A stretch of DNA of 64,000 bases from Microbacterium sp. GCS4 (GCF_001262495.1 NZ_LGYE01000001.1:682001-746000); one strand, 5' to 3'; numbered from the stretch's first letter, positions 25,353 to 35,352 are shown. The notes: generated by a model not told the origin, from the letters alone. Translations and numbers: made by a program.

Positions 25353-25823
25353 TCAGCGGTCGAGCGGGAGGAGACCGAAGCGCTCGGGAGCGTGGACCGT
25401 CGACGGGTCGATCCCGAGCCGGGCGGTGAGATGCTCGACGATGTCGGCCGTACCGAGGTATCCGCCCAGGAGCGTCACGTGCGTCTCGACCTCGTCGTCG
25501 CACAGCATCTCGTCGGCCCACGCGCAGGTCGCGCGGGCGAGAGCCTGACCGGGGGCGCACGCCCGACCGGTTCCCGGGGCACCGGAGCGACGGTCGCGGG
25601 CGAGCCAGGTCACGGTCATGCGGCCCGGGGCGTCGATGACGCCGACGTCCGCGGTCTCTGCGACCTCGATGAAGATACGGCCGGAGGCGCACAGCGGAAG
25701 CGTCGCGAGGAAAGCCTCGAGTTCGACGAGAGAGTGCTCGTCGGCGGTCACGAGGTGGTGCGCGGAGCGACGCGCGGCACGGCGCTCGGCGCGCGTGCTG
25801 CGGGTGTCGACGGGGATGCTCAT
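25353..25823 (-). CDS. SIP-like (siderophore-interacting) short protein
   Basis: 156 residues resembling only the C-terminal half of siderophore-interacting FAD reductases: HHLVTADEHSLVELEAFLATLP, ...GRIFIEVAE..., then WADEMLCDDEVETHVTLLGGY. The FAD-binding N-terminal barrel is absent, so alone it could not carry out the usual flavin-dependent ferric-siderophore reduction. The ATG at 25823 has GGAGG 6 nt upstream. An iron-box-like site lies upstream at 25845-25863, suggesting DtxR/IdeR-type control. Confidence 0.7.
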   Translation of the reverse strand: MSIPVDTRSTRAERRAARRSAHHLVTADEHSLVELEAFLATLPLCASGRIFIEVAETADVGVIDAPGRMTVTWLARDRRSGAPGTGRACAPGQALARATCAWADEMLCDDEVETHVTLLGGYLGTADIVEHLTARLGIDPSTVHAPERFGLLPLDR

Positions 25824-25844
25824 GATGCCTCCATCGTACACCAA

Positions 25845-25863
25845 GTGAAGGCTTGCCTAACCT
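25845..25863 (-). promoter_or_regulatory. Candidate DtxR/IdeR iron box
   Basis: Minus strand reads AGGTTAGGCAAGCCTTCAC; the core AGGC-AA-GCCT is palindromic and one flank (GGTTAGGC) matches the TTAGGTTAGGCTAACCTAA consensus, while the other flank diverges. It lies 22 nt upstream of the SIP-like ATG. Confidence 0.5.
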
Positions 25864-26591
25864 TGGTCGCCGTCTTTCATGACCACGGGTTCGACCAGGG
25901 CCGCCTGCAGCGCTTCGAGCTCGGCCTCCGTCATCCCCTGCGCGCGCAGATACTCGCGTGCGGATCCCCATCTCTCGTCGACCGCGTCGAGGAGCGCGCG
26001 CATGACCGCGGCGGGCGACTGCGTCGCGAGCGCGACGGCGTGGACGGCCTCGGGATGCTGCGCCTGCAGGTAGGCGGCGATGCGGCGAGACCGCTCGGGA
26101 GGGAGCTGCGACTCGGTGAGCGCGTAATCGGCGACGACCGCCTCACGGTCGGCGCCGACGGCCGACAGGGCGAGGGCGACCGTGACTCCCGTGCGGTCCT
26201 TGCCGACCGTGCAGTGCACGAGGGTGGGCTCGCCCGCAGCGATGACGCGGATGGCCGCGGCGAGGCGGTCACCGCTCTCCTCCAGCAGGTGGAGGTAGAG
26301 GTCGTCGAGACTCGTGTCGCTCTCGAAGAACGAGCGCACGGAGCCGAGGAAGAGCGGGAGGTGCGTGGTCTCCGGGCCCTCGATGCCGCTCGGCTCCGCG
26401 GCGACCTCTTCGCCGTCGCGGAGATCGACGATGTGCGCGACGGCGTGCCGGAGAGCATCCGCCCCTGCCGTCGTCGCACCCGACAGCTGTCCGGAGCGGA
26501 ACAGGACGCCCGAGCGGATGCGGCCGCCGGCCGCAGGGATCCCGCCGACATCACGGACGTTCGTGACGCCCTCGATGCGGAGGACGGTCAT
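25857..26591 (-). CDS. Tyrosine-protein phosphatase (PTP/DSP superfamily)
   Basis: 244 residues of the Y_phosphatase3 (PtpB-like) type. The family start NVRDVGG is followed by IRSGVLFRSGQL, and the P-loop is HCTVGKDRTG with nucleophile Cys127 and Arg133 (CX5R). The Lys and Asp after the Cys are typical of the lipid/protein phosphatase branch seen in mycobacterial PtpB. No signal peptide. The ATG overlaps the stop of the upstream AhpD-like gene by 4 nt. The stop lies close to the iron box of the next gene. Confidence 0.9.
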   Translation of the reverse strand: MTVLRIEGVTNVRDVGGIPAAGGRIRSGVLFRSGQLSGATTAGADALRHAVAHIVDLRDGEEVAAEPSGIEGPETTHLPLFLGSVRSFFESDTSLDDLYLHLLEESGDRLAAAIRVIAAGEPTLVHCTVGKDRTGVTVALALSAVGADREAVVADYALTESQLPPERSRRIAAYLQAQHPEAVHAVALATQSPAAVMRALLDAVDERWGSAREYLRAQGMTEAELEALQAALVEPVVMKDGDQG

Positions 26592-27064
26592 GCCTGCGCC
26601 TGCGGCGCGCGGGGCGGAACCGGATAGCGCCCCGCGATGACCACGCGGTTGAAGGCGTTGATGGAGATGCACGCCCAGCTCAGCGCCGCATACTCCTTCT
26701 CGGTGAAGATCGCGCCCACCCGGTTGTACACGTCGTCCGAGATGCCGTCCTCCGAGATGAAGGTGAACGCCTCCGCGAGTTCCAGCGCGGCCTGCTCGCG
26801 CTCCGTGAAGACGTCGCTCTCGCGCCACGTCGCGATCTGCATCATGGTGTCGGGATCGATCCCCGCGGCGGTCGCGCGATCGACATGCACGCGGGTGCAG
26901 TACGCGCATCCGTTGAGCTGCGAGCAGTGGATCATCACGATCTCCTTGAGGCGATCGTCGATGCCGTTCGCCGCACAGATCTGCCCCACGGTCTTCGAGA
27001 ACGCATCCAGCGCCTGGTAGGCGGTGGGCTCGGTCTTGGAGAGGTGCACTCGCGTCTCGCTCAT
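26588..27064 (-). CDS. Carboxymuconolactone decarboxylase/AhpD-like protein
   Basis: 158 residues. CMD fold with the AhpD redox signature IVMIHCSQLNGCAYCTRVHVDRA: a CxxC pair and a following His, typical of alkylhydroperoxidase-like proteins. Start: ATG at 27064 is 7 nt after a TATCAT box (27072-27077, reverse strand); ATG 27073 and 27115 are in-frame alternatives. Overlaps the phosphatase gene by 4 nt (ATGA), so the two are co-translated. Confidence 0.87.
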   Translation of the reverse strand: MSETRVHLSKTEPTAYQALDAFSKTVGQICAANGIDDRLKEIVMIHCSQLNGCAYCTRVHVDRATAAGIDPDTMMQIATWRESDVFTEREQAALELAEAFTFISEDGISDDVYNRVGAIFTEKEYAALSWACISINAFNRVVIAGRYPVPPRAPQAQA

Positions 27065-27253
27065 GGGGTCCATGATATTCGTTCCGATGCTCCACGTACC
27101 GTTACGGTGCAGCAACTGCCCGATTCCGCTCGATTACGAAATGCTCAGTTGTTCGAGGCTTTGGTCAGCATAATGCATGGCGTGATGCACTCGCCGCGTG
27201 TCATAGTGATCTCGCATTTCCACACGCACCCCGCGTCGGAGCAGAATGATCAG

Positions 27254-28174
27254 GTGCCGACCGACATCACCGAGTTCAGCTATCTTCCCGCTCAGGCGGA
27301 GGCGATGGGCGTACCCGTCCCGCCCGTCGAACGGCTCACGTTCGCCCTCGCGGACGGCCGGACGCTCAGCGCTTTGCGTTTCGGCTCGTCCTCGCCGAGG
27401 ATCACGCTGCTCCACGGCGCCGGTCTCAACGCGCACACCTGGGACACGACCGTTCTCGCGCTCGGACAGTCCGCGCTCGTCCTCGATCTCCCCGGCCACG
27501 GCGACTCGTCCTGGCGGGATGACCTCGACTACACGCCCCGTGCGCTTGCCGGCGACGTCGCGGCAGCGCTCGACGCCTGGACGGACGCCCCGCAGGTCGT
27601 GGTCGGCCAGTCACTGGGCGGCCTGACCGGCGCGGCGCTCGCCGCTGCCCGCCCCGACCTCGTCGCCGAGCTGATCGTGGTCGACATCACCCCCGGCATC
27701 GACACCTCTGCGGGTCCCGCAGCATTGCGGGAGTTCTACGCCGGTCCCACTGACTTCGCGAGCCGCGACGAGCTCGTCGATCGCGCAATCGCGTTCGGGT
27801 TCGGCGGCGCCCGTCCGGATACCGAGCGCGGCGTGTTCCACAACACGCGTATCCGCGCCGACGGACGCGTCGAGTGGAAGCACCACTTCGCCCACCTGGC
27901 CGCACAGGCGCTCGCCGCGCATCATGCGGGCGATGGGGCGACGCCTTCGGTCCTCAGCGCCGCGGGGTGGGACGATCTCACCACCACCGCCGCGCCGATC
28001 ACGCTGGTTCGGGCACTCCACGGCTTCGTCTCCTCCGCCGATGCGGAGGAGTTCGCCCGACGCCTCCCCGACGCCCGTGTCGTCGTACTCGACGCAACCC
28101 ACAACGCACAGGAGACGGCGCCTGCACCGCTCGCAGAGCTCATCGCCTCCGCTCACGCCTCCGCGGGAATGTGA
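27254..28174 (+). CDS. Alpha/beta hydrolase
   Basis: 306 residues. Alpha/beta-hydrolase fold: LLHGAGLNAHTWD (oxyanion loop), VVVGQSLGGLTGAAL (nucleophile Ser), an acid in the C-terminal third and the catalytic His in DATHNAQETAP. Substrate unknown. The GTG at 27254, with GGAGCA upstream, is preferred; in-frame ATGs at 27173 and 27185 would add a segment unlike the family. Single gene, divergent from the AhpD-like gene. Confidence 0.83.
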   Translation: MPTDITEFSYLPAQAEAMGVPVPPVERLTFALADGRTLSALRFGSSSPRITLLHGAGLNAHTWDTTVLALGQSALVLDLPGHGDSSWRDDLDYTPRALAGDVAAALDAWTDAPQVVVGQSLGGLTGAALAAARPDLVAELIVVDITPGIDTSAGPAALREFYAGPTDFASRDELVDRAIAFGFGGARPDTERGVFHNTRIRADGRVEWKHHFAHLAAQALAAHHAGDGATPSVLSAAGWDDLTTTAAPITLVRALHGFVSSADAEEFARRLPDARVVVLDATHNAQETAPAPLAELIASAHASAGM

Positions 28175-28270
28175 CGTTCCGTTCCACACCCGCCCCGGCC
28201 CGCCCCGCTCATCCCTAGGCTCGTCCCACCGGCACACAGCACCTGCCGCACCGAGAGGAAACACCCGACA

Positions 28271-29791
28271 ATGTCCCGACGTACCAGGCGGTTCGCGCTG
28301 ATCTCCGCGATCGCCGCGAGCGCAATCATCCTCAGCGCCTGCACGGGCACCGCTGCGCCCGAGACCACGGCGCCCACCGGTGAACCCGACCCCGACGCCA
28401 CACTCCAGGTCGGACTCGTCCTCGAGCCCACCAACCTCGACATCCGGCACACGAGCGGCGCCGCGATCGAGCAGATCCTCATCGACAACATCTACGAAGG
28501 CCTCGTGAGCCGCACCGAGGACAACGAGATCGTGCCGCGTCTCGCCTCGGACTACGAGATGTCCGACGACGGACTGACCTACACCTTCACGCTCAACGAC
28601 GGCATCGCGTTCCACAACGGCACCGCACTCACCTCGGCCGACGTCGTGTCGTCGTACGAAGCCGTCCGCACTGACACGACGCTCCAGGGCAACGCCGAGT
28701 TCGCCTCGGTCGCGTCGATCACGGCGCCGGACCCCGCAACGGTCCAGATCGTGCTCACGGAGCCGAACCAGAACTTCCTGTTCTCGCTCACGGGACCCGC
28801 CGGTCTCGTCTTCCAGACCGGCGACACGACCGATCTGAAGACGGCCGAGAACGGCACCGGTCCTTTCACGCTGACGCGCTGGAGCAAGGGCAGCACCATC
28901 ACGTTCGCGCGGAACGACGCGTACTGGGGCGAGAAGGCGGGCGTCGCCTCGGTCGAGTTCCAGTACATCCCCGACTTCACGGCCGGCGTGAACACGGCGC
29001 TCGACGGCGGAGTGCAGGTGCTCACCGCGGTCGACCCGAACCTCGCACCTCAGCTGGAGGACTCCGGCGAATTCATCCTCACGACCGGCCGCACCACCGA
29101 CAAGGCGACCCTCGCGTTCAACAACGCCAAGGCCCCGCTCGACGACGTCCGGGTCCGCGAGGCGCTGCGACTCGCGATCGACCACGAGTCGCTCGTGCAG
29201 GCCGTGGGGGCCGGATCCACGCTCTACGGTCCGATCCCCGAGCTCGACCCCGGGTACGAGGACCTGTCCGACGTGATCTCCTACGATCCGGAGAAGGCCA
29301 AGGAACTGCTCGCCGAGGCGGGCCAGGAGGACCTCGAGCTCACTCTCACCATCCCCAGCTTCTACGGGACCACCGTGCCGAAGGTCCTGATCTCCGACTT
29401 CAAGAAGGTCGGCGTGACGCTCACCGTCGACGCCGTCGAGTTCCCGACCTGGCTCGAGGACGTCTACACGAACCACGACTACGATCTGAGCTTCGTGCTG
29501 CACGTCGAGCCCCGTGACTTCGGAAACTTCGCGAACCCGGAGTACTACTTCGGATACGACAACGCCGAGGTGCAGTCCCTGTACGCGGAGGCGCTGTCGG
29601 AGGTCGACCCCGATGCCTCCGCGAAGCTGCTCGCCCAGGCCGCTCGCATCGTCTCTGAAGACCATGCGGCCGATTGGCTGTACAACGGCGCGACCATCAC
29701 GGCCGTGAGCCCGCTCGTGAGCGGCTTCCCTCAGGACTCGATCAACTCGCGCATCGACCTGGCCGGGGTCACGGTCGCCACCGAGAACTGA
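28271..29791 (+). CDS. Peptide-type ABC transporter substrate-binding lipoprotein
   Basis: 506 residues, SBP family 5 (DppA/OppA-like). Signal peptide with lipobox ending at Cys24 (IILSAC), a Thr/Pro linker, then the bilobed binding protein (LQVGLVLEPTNLDI, DGLTYTFTLNDGIAFHNG, FNNAKAPLDDVRVREALRLAIDHE). Binds oligopeptide, nickel-chelate or similar ligands; the ligand cannot be predicted. Ribosome site GAGAGGAAAC and a TAGGCT -10 at 28216-28221. First gene of a five-gene transporter operon. Confidence 0.93.
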   Translation: MSRRTRRFALISAIAASAIILSACTGTAAPETTAPTGEPDPDATLQVGLVLEPTNLDIRHTSGAAIEQILIDNIYEGLVSRTEDNEIVPRLASDYEMSDDGLTYTFTLNDGIAFHNGTALTSADVVSSYEAVRTDTTLQGNAEFASVASITAPDPATVQIVLTEPNQNFLFSLTGPAGLVFQTGDTTDLKTAENGTGPFTLTRWSKGSTITFARNDAYWGEKAGVASVEFQYIPDFTAGVNTALDGGVQVLTAVDPNLAPQLEDSGEFILTTGRTTDKATLAFNNAKAPLDDVRVREALRLAIDHESLVQAVGAGSTLYGPIPELDPGYEDLSDVISYDPEKAKELLAEAGQEDLELTLTIPSFYGTTVPKVLISDFKKVGVTLTVDAVEFPTWLEDVYTNHDYDLSFVLHVEPRDFGNFANPEYYFGYDNAEVQSLYAEALSEVDPDASAKLLAQAARIVSEDHAADWLYNGATITAVSPLVSGFPQDSINSRIDLAGVTVATEN

Positions 29792-29807
29792 TCGCGGCGC
29801 ACACGTC

Positions 29808-30755
29808 GTGATCCGCTACGCGCTCGTCCGAGGAGTCCTGCTCATCGCAGGACTCCTCGTGTCGAGCGTGCTGATCTTCCTCACGCTTCGGGTGTTCCCC
29901 GGTGATGTGGCGCAGTTGATCGCGGGCACCCAGGCCTCGCCCGCCGAGGTCGAGGCGCTCCGCGAGTCCCTCGGACTGAACCGTCCTCTGCCGGCGCAGT
30001 ACGCCGAGTGGATCGGGGGGATCTTCCGCGGCGACCTCGGCACCTCGCTGCTGTCCGGCGCGTCGGTCGGCGAGGAGCTCGTCGAGAAGGCTCAGGTGAC
30101 GGTGCCGCTCGGGATCATGTCTCTGCTGATCGCCGTGCTGATCGCCGTCCCCTTCGGCATCCTCGCCGCACTGCGCCGCGGCCGCCCTGGCGGCACCGTG
30201 CTGAGTGTCGGGGCGCAGGCCCTCGCCGCGGTGCCCGTGGTCTGGGCGGGGATGATGCTGATCGTCGTGTTCTCCGTCTGGCTCGGATGGCTGCCGCCGC
30301 AGGGCTTCCCGCGCACGGGCTGGAGCACGCCGGGCCGGGCCATCGAGTCGCTGCTGCTCCCCGCACTCACGATCGGCGTTGTCGAGGGGGCCATGCTCAT
30401 GCGTTTCGTGCGCAGCGCCACCCTGCAGGCCGCCGGTCAGGACTTCGTCCGCACGGCCGCGGCGAAGGGCCTCACCCGTACGCGTGCGCTCCTCTCGCAC
30501 GGCATCCCCGCCGTGGGCCTCTCGATCGTCACGGTGCTCGGGCTCCAGGTCGCGGGCATCATCGTCGGATCGGTCGTCATCGAGCAGCTGTTCACGCTTC
30601 CCGGCATCGGCAGGATGCTCGTGACCGACGTCGGCACGAGGGATCTCATCAAGGTGCAGAGCGAGCTGCTCGTGCTCACCGGCTTCGTGCTCGTCGTCGG
30701 GTTCGTCGTCGATCTGATCCACCGCGCGATCGACCCGCGCCAGAGGGAGGCCTGA
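29808..30755 (+). CDS. ABC transporter permease, DppB type
   Basis: 315 residues with about six membrane helices, starting MIRYALVRGVLLIAGLLVSSVLIFLTLRVFPGD, the N-terminal signature of DppB/OppB permeases. The EAA-like coupling helix is AGQDFVRTAAAKGLTRTRALLSHG. Starts with GTG, 16 nt after the SBP gene. Its stop shares one base with the next ATG (TGATG), so translation is coupled. Confidence 0.94.
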   Translation: MIRYALVRGVLLIAGLLVSSVLIFLTLRVFPGDVAQLIAGTQASPAEVEALRESLGLNRPLPAQYAEWIGGIFRGDLGTSLLSGASVGEELVEKAQVTVPLGIMSLLIAVLIAVPFGILAALRRGRPGGTVLSVGAQALAAVPVVWAGMMLIVVFSVWLGWLPPQGFPRTGWSTPGRAIESLLLPALTIGVVEGAMLMRFVRSATLQAAGQDFVRTAAAKGLTRTRALLSHGIPAVGLSIVTVLGLQVAGIIVGSVVIEQLFTLPGIGRMLVTDVGTRDLIKVQSELLVLTGFVLVVGFVVDLIHRAIDPRQREA

Positions 30756-31621
30756 TGCCCGGTTGGCTCCTCCGCCTGTGGGGCGGCGCCATGGGTCGCT
30801 TCGGCCTGATCGTCATCGCCGTGGTCGCCGTCGCCGCCCTCGTCTCGCTCGTCTGGACGCCGTTCGACCCGCAGGACTCCGACCTCGCCTCCCGCTGGTC
30901 GACGCCGAGCTGGCCCCATCTGCTCGGAACCGACGACACGGGCCGCGACATCCTCAGCCTTCTCATGGCCGGAGCGCGCACCACGGTGTTCGTGAGCGTC
31001 GGCGCCGGCCTCGTGGCCACGGCCGTCGGGATCGCGCTCGCAGCCCTCGGGGCGCTCACGGCTCGCTGGCTGCGGGAGACCGTGGCTGTGCTCGTCGACA
31101 TCCTCATCGCATTTCCGGTACTCCTCATCGCGATGATGATCTCCTCGGTGTGGGGCGGCTCGCTGTGGGTCGTGATCTGGGCCGTCGGCATCGGATTCGG
31201 CGTCAACATCGCGCGTGTCACCCGCCCGGAGCTGCGTCGCGTGCAGCAGAGCGACTTCGTCCTCGCTGCGCGCGCCTCGGGTCTCACGACCGGGCAGAAT
31301 CTGACGCGTCATCTCCTGCCGAACGTCGCCCCGGTGTTCATCGTCCAGCTGTCGTGGTCGATGGCGGTGGCGGTGCTGGCCGAAGCCGGCCTGTCGTACC
31401 TCGGTTTCGGAGCCTCGGTCGTCGACCCGAGCTGGGGCCTGCTGCTGGCCGACCTGCAGCGCTACATCGGCGTGCATCCGCTCTCGGTGATCTGGCCCGG
31501 CCTCGCGATCACGATCACGGTGCTCGCTCTCAACCTCCTCGGCGACGCGCTTCGCGAGGCGACGGATCCGACACTGCGTCATCGCGCAGCCCCGACGCAC
31601 ACCCCGGCGGTGGTCGCATGA
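30755..31621 (+). CDS. ABC transporter permease, DppC type
   Basis: 288 residues. DppC/OppC permease with N-terminal helix, HLLGTDDTGRDILSLLMAGARTT (family signature), and coupling helix QSDFVLAARASGLTTGQNLTRHLLPN. The predicted start is the ATG that overlaps the DppB stop; longer in-frame readings within dppB are not credible. Overlaps the next ATP-binding gene by 4 nt (ATGA). Confidence 0.94.
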   Translation: MPGWLLRLWGGAMGRFGLIVIAVVAVAALVSLVWTPFDPQDSDLASRWSTPSWPHLLGTDDTGRDILSLLMAGARTTVFVSVGAGLVATAVGIALAALGALTARWLRETVAVLVDILIAFPVLLIAMMISSVWGGSLWVVIWAVGIGFGVNIARVTRPELRRVQQSDFVLAARASGLTTGQNLTRHLLPNVAPVFIVQLSWSMAVAVLAEAGLSYLGFGASVVDPSWGLLLADLQRYIGVHPLSVIWPGLAITITVLALNLLGDALREATDPTLRHRAAPTHTPAVVA

Positions 31622-32409
31622 GCCTCGTCGTGGACGGTCTCGTGATCGAGATCGACGGGCGTCGCGTCGTCGACGGCGTGTCCTTCGAGGTGCCCGACGC
31701 CGCGCGCCTCGGGCTCATCGGGGAGTCCGGCTCGGGCAAGTCGCTGACGGCCCTCGCGATCCTCGGCCTGCTCCCCGACGGCGCCGTCGCGAGCGGCAGC
31801 ATCCGCTGGCGCGGCACCGAGCTGATCGGGATGCCGGATCGCGAGCTCGCTCGACTCCGTGGCGACGAGATGGGGATCGTGTTCCAGGAGCCGCGGACCG
31901 CGCTCAACCCGATCCGCACCGTGGGACGGCAGATCGCCGAGTCCGTGCGCATCCACGAGGGACTCGGTCGTCGCGCGGCCCGGCAGCGCGCAATCGAGGA
32001 GGCGTCCCGCGTCCGCCTGCCGGACCCCTCGTCGATCGTCGACCGGTACCCGCACCAGCTCTCGGGCGGTCAGAGACAGCGCGTGGCGATCGCCATGGCT
32101 CTCGCCTGTCGCCCGCAGCTCCTGATCGCCGATGAGCCGACCACCGCACTCGACGTCACGATCCAGGCGGAGATCCTGACGCTCCTGCTCTCCCTCGTCG
32201 AGGAGCACGGGATGTCGCTGCTGTTCATCACGCATGACCTGGCCGTGCTCGCGCAGGTCGCCACGCACGGCGTCGTGCTCGAGGACGGGAAGGTCGTCGA
32301 GTCGGCCCCGGTGCGAGAACTTCTCACGGCTCCCACGTCGCCTGTCACGCAGGGACTGCTGCGGGACGCCACCGCGACCCTGTGGCGTCCCGAAGGGGGC
32401 CGCGCATGA
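31618..32409 (+). CDS. ABC transporter ATP-binding protein, DppD type
   Basis: 263 residues. Full nucleotide-binding domain: Walker [12 protein letters not shown]-loop [10 protein letters not shown], signature [12 protein letters not shown], Walker [13 protein letters not shown] and H-loop ITHD. The C-terminal Fe-S or oligopeptide extension found in many DppD proteins is short here. Coupled to neighbours at both ends by ATGA overlaps. Confidence 0.95.
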   Translation: MSLVVDGLVIEIDGRRVVDGVSFEVPDAARLGLIGESGSGKSLTALAILGLLPDGAVASGSIRWRGTELIGMPDRELARLRGDEMGIVFQEPRTALNPIRTVGRQIAESVRIHEGLGRRAARQRAIEEASRVRLPDPSSIVDRYPHQLSGGQRQRVAIAMALACRPQLLIADEPTTALDVTIQAEILTLLLSLVEEHGMSLLFITHDLAVLAQVATHGVVLEDGKVVESAPVRELLTAPTSPVTQGLLRDATATLWRPEGGRA

Positions 32410-33200
32410 GTCTGATCGAGGCGCGCGGTCTGAGCCGCGACTTCGTCGTCCCGAAGCGTGCGGCGTTCGAGCGCACGCGCCACCAGACGGCGCTCGCGCC
32501 CACCGACCTCGATGTGCAGGCGGGCGCCGCGCTCGGCATCATCGGCGAGTCCGGCTCGGGCAAGTCCACGCTCGTCCGGCTGCTGCTCGGCCTCGACCGG
32601 CCGTCCGCGGGCACGGTCGAGATCGACGGGCGCGCCGTCGATGCCTCAGCGCCCGCGCGATCCCTGCACTGGCTGCGGCGGGAGACCGGCCTGGTGTTCC
32701 AGGACCCCTATGCCTCCCTGGATCCACGGATGACGGCCGGGCGCATCATCGGCGAGCCGTTGTGGGCTCTGGGCATCGAGGGCGACCGACGGGCGCGAGT
32801 GCGCGAGGTCCTCGCGCAGGTGGGCCTCGATCCCGAGACGGCCGAGCGGTATCCGCACGAGTTCTCCGGAGGGCAGCGTCAGCGCATCGCCCTCGCACGC
32901 GCCATCGTGCATCGTCCGCGCATCCTCGTCGGCGATGAACCGCTCTCCGCGCTGGACGTCACGGTGCGCGCGCAGATCCTCGACCTCCTGATCGAGCTGC
33001 GCCGCACGAGCGAACTGACCCTGCTGCTCGTCTCGCACGACATCGGCGTGGTGCAGAACCTGTGCGACACGGTCGTCGTCATGAAGGACGGGCACGTCGT
33101 CGAGCGCGGCACCACGGACGAGGTCCTGCAGCGACCGACGCAGGAGTACACGAAGGCGTTGCTGGCGGCGATCCCGGTGATCCCCGCGCGCGGAGAGTGA
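32406..33200 (+). CDS. ABC transporter ATP-binding protein, DppF type
   Basis: 264 residues. Walker [12 protein letters not shown]-loop [10 protein letters not shown], signature [12 protein letters not shown], Walker [13 protein letters not shown] and H-loop VSHD. The Walker A Lys and Walker B Glu are intact, so both ATPases of the operon should be active. Last gene of the transporter; the convergent GNAT gene ends only 3 nt away, leaving no room for a classical terminator. Confidence 0.95.
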   Translation: MSLIEARGLSRDFVVPKRAAFERTRHQTALAPTDLDVQAGAALGIIGESGSGKSTLVRLLLGLDRPSAGTVEIDGRAVDASAPARSLHWLRRETGLVFQDPYASLDPRMTAGRIIGEPLWALGIEGDRRARVREVLAQVGLDPETAERYPHEFSGGQRQRIALARAIVHRPRILVGDEPLSALDVTVRAQILDLLIELRRTSELTLLLVSHDIGVVQNLCDTVVVMKDGHVVERGTTDEVLQRPTQEYTKALLAAIPVIPARGE

Positions 33201-33203
33201 GGG

Positions 33204-33815
33204 TCAGCGGCCGGCGCCGAAGAACCGGCGCTTCCGGCTCGGACGCAGTGCCTTGCGCATGTAGACCGTGCCGAGGTCGCGTCCGAACTTGTGTCCCACC
33301 CGGCCCATGCGTCCGGCTTCGACGAAGCCCAGCCGGGCGTGCAGGCGGATAGACGCCTCCGCCTTGGTGTCGCTGATCACGGCGACCATCTCGCGGATGC
33401 CGAGCTGCTCGCACTCGTCGATGAGGGACTGCAGCAGCACTCCCCCGAGCCCCTTGCCGCCGGCCCCTGGCCCGAGGTAGATCGAGTCCTCGACCGTGTA
33501 CCGATAGGCGTTCTTTCCCGCCCAGGGCTGAGCGAGCGCGTATCCCAGCACAGCGCCCGACGGTGACACGGCCACGAGGAACGGCAGTCCGAGTCGGCTG
33601 AGAAGCGCGAACTTCTCGCGCCAGTACGGGATGCTGCTGCGCCGTTCGTCGAGCGTGACCACGGAGTTGCTCACGAAGTGGTTGTAGATCTCGCGCACGT
33701 GCGGGAGATCGCCGGGGCGCACCGGACGGATCGAGTACGAGAACACCTCGGGGGCCGGGGCGGGGCGCAGATGGCGCGGCAGAACACGACGGCGGTCACC
33801 GGGCTCGAACTGCAT
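33204..33815 (-). CDS. GNAT acetyltransferase, phosphinothricin-type
   Basis: 203 residues. GNAT fold with acetyl-CoA loop LGPGAGGKGLGGVLL, IREMVAVISD and the C-terminal RLGFVEAGRMGRVGHKFGRDLGTVYMRKAL, which matches the phosphinothricin/methionine sulfone acetyltransferase group. An N-terminal tail of about 25 residues precedes the fold. A TAAGCT box (33822-33827, reverse strand) ends 6 nt before the ATG, so it is probably leaderless. Likely substrate is an amine-bearing small molecule; not determinable. Confidence 0.85.
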   Translation of the reverse strand: MQFEPGDRRRVLPRHLRPAPAPEVFSYSIRPVRPGDLPHVREIYNHFVSNSVVTLDERRSSIPYWREKFALLSRLGLPFLVAVSPSGAVLGYALAQPWAGKNAYRYTVEDSIYLGPGAGGKGLGGVLLQSLIDECEQLGIREMVAVISDTKAEASIRLHARLGFVEAGRMGRVGHKFGRDLGTVYMRKALRPSRKRRFFGAGR

Positions 33816-33856
33816 GCGCTCAGCTTAGGGCGCGCTCCCGGGATGGCGGCAAGCGC

Positions 33857-34567
33857 TCACTCCGGCGAGCGCTCACCCGCGACCCTCCAGTCCACGGGGT
33901 CGGCGCCGAGTCCCTCGAGCAGCGCGTTGGCGCGCGAGAACGGGCGCGATCCGAAGAAGCCCCTGCTCGCCGACAGCGGCGACGGATGCGCGGAGGCGAT
34001 CACGGGCGTCGAGCCGAGCAGAGGCTGCAGGTTCGCGGCATCCCTGCCCCACAGGATCGCGACGAGGGGCCGGTCGCGGGCGACGAGCGTGCGGATCGCG
34101 AGCTCCGTGACCTTCTCCCAACCCCAGCCGCTGTGCGAGGCCGCCTCACCCGGACGCACCGTCAGCACACGGTTCAGCAGCAGCACGCCCTGGTCGCTCC
34201 AGGCGGTGAGGTCGCCGTGCGGGGCGGGAGGGATGCCGAGGTCGCTCTCCCGTTCCCGGTAGATGTTGCCGAGGCTCCGGGGCAGCGGGCGCACGGTCGG
34301 ATCCACGGCGAACGACAGTCCGATGGGATGTCCGGGCGTCGGATACGGGTCCTGTCCGGTGATGAGCACCTTCACGTCGGCGAGCGGTCGCTGGAACGCG
34401 CGGAGGACGTTCTCGCCGGCGGGCAGGTAGCCTCGCCCCTCCGCCTGCTCGGCACGCAGCCGATCGCCGAGCGCCGCGATCGTATCCTGCACCGGTGCGA
34501 GCGCCTCGGCCCAACCGGGGTCGATCAGTCCGTCGGAGGCGAGCTCCGCGAGCGTGCGCGGCGGCAT
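33857..34567 (-). CDS. ung: Uracil-DNA glycosylase (family 1)
   Basis: 236 residues. Removes uracil from DNA. Catalytic loop [16 protein letters not shown] with Asp73, the Pro-rich [13 protein letters not shown], and the Leu-intercalation loop [13 protein letters not shown] with His194: all key residues are present. The ATG at 34567 sits just inside the SDR gene stop; a GTG at 34573 that overlaps the SDR stop is an alternative start. The ORF extends far upstream in frame, but homology begins here. Probably transcribed with the SDR gene. Confidence 0.96.
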   Translation of the reverse strand: MPPRTLAELASDGLIDPGWAEALAPVQDTIAALGDRLRAEQAEGRGYLPAGENVLRAFQRPLADVKVLITGQDPYPTPGHPIGLSFAVDPTVRPLPRSLGNIYRERESDLGIPPAPHGDLTAWSDQGVLLLNRVLTVRPGEAASHSGWGWEKVTELAIRTLVARDRPLVAILWGRDAANLQPLLGSTPVIASAHPSPLSASRGFFGSRPFSRANALLEGLGADPVDWRVAGERSPE

Positions 34568-34569
34568 CG

Positions 34570-35352
34570 TCACTCGACCGCGCGGACGCGGAGCGGCCCG
34601 CGTGCGAGCAGATGGTTCGCGGACTGCGCGACCGGTCGCATCGTGATGAGGTCGAGGTTGACGTGGCCGGGGGCCTCGAGCGCGTAGGCGATCACGTCGG
34701 CGACGTCCTCCGCGAGCAATGGTGCCTCGACGCCCGAGTACACGGCCTCCGCCGCGGCCTTGTCGCCACCCAGGCGGTTGAGCGTGAACTCCTCGGTGTG
34801 CACGAGTCCCGGCGCCACTTCGGCGACACGGATCGGCTCGCCGTTGAGCTCGAGGCGCAGGGCATGCACGAGCATCGACTCGGCGGCCTTCGCGGCGTTG
34901 TAGCCGGCGCCTCCCGGGTAGGCGACCTGCGCCGCGGTGGAGGTCACGAACAGCGTGTCGGCATGACCGTCGGCGGCCGCGGCGCGGCGGAGCAGGGGAA
35001 GGAGACCCGCGACGAGGCGTTGCGTGGCCAGCACGTTGGCGTCGAACATCCACTGCCAGTCCGCGATCGACCCGTCCTCCACGCGGTCGGTGCCACGTGC
35101 TCCACCGGCGACCTGCACGAGCGCGTGCACGGGTCCGGTGGCGTCGAGCTCCTCGACGAGGGCTGCCACTGCCGCCTCGTTCGTCAGGTCGCACGCGATG
35201 GCCGAGGCGCCGGTCTCCGCGACGAGTGCAGCCAACCGCTCCTCGCGTCGCGCGACGCCGACGACGTCCCAGCCTCGGGCGCGCAGTGCGCGCACCGTCG
35301 CCTCCCCGATCCCCGAACTCGCACCGGTCACCACTGCACGCCTGTTGCTCAT
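34570..35352 (-). CDS. SDR family oxidoreductase
   Basis: 260 residues. Classical short-chain dehydrogenase: [12 protein letters not shown] cofactor loop, catalytic Ser in TSTAAQ, and YNAAK (Tyr-x-x-x-Lys). The basic residues after beta-2 (ARREERL) suggest NADP(H) preference. Substrate unknown. A TACGGT box (35359-35364, reverse strand) lies 6 nt before the ATG at 35352. Its stop abuts ung, so the two likely share a message. Confidence 0.9.
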   Translation of the reverse strand: MSNRRAVVTGASSGIGEATVRALRARGWDVVGVARREERLAALVAETGASAIACDLTNEAAVAALVEELDATGPVHALVQVAGGARGTDRVEDGSIADWQWMFDANVLATQRLVAGLLPLLRRAAAADGHADTLFVTSTAAQVAYPGGAGYNAAKAAESMLVHALRLELNGEPIRVAEVAPGLVHTEEFTLNRLGGDKAAAEAVYSGVEAPLLAEDVADVIAYALEAPGHVNLDLITMRPVAQSANHLLARGPLRVRAVE

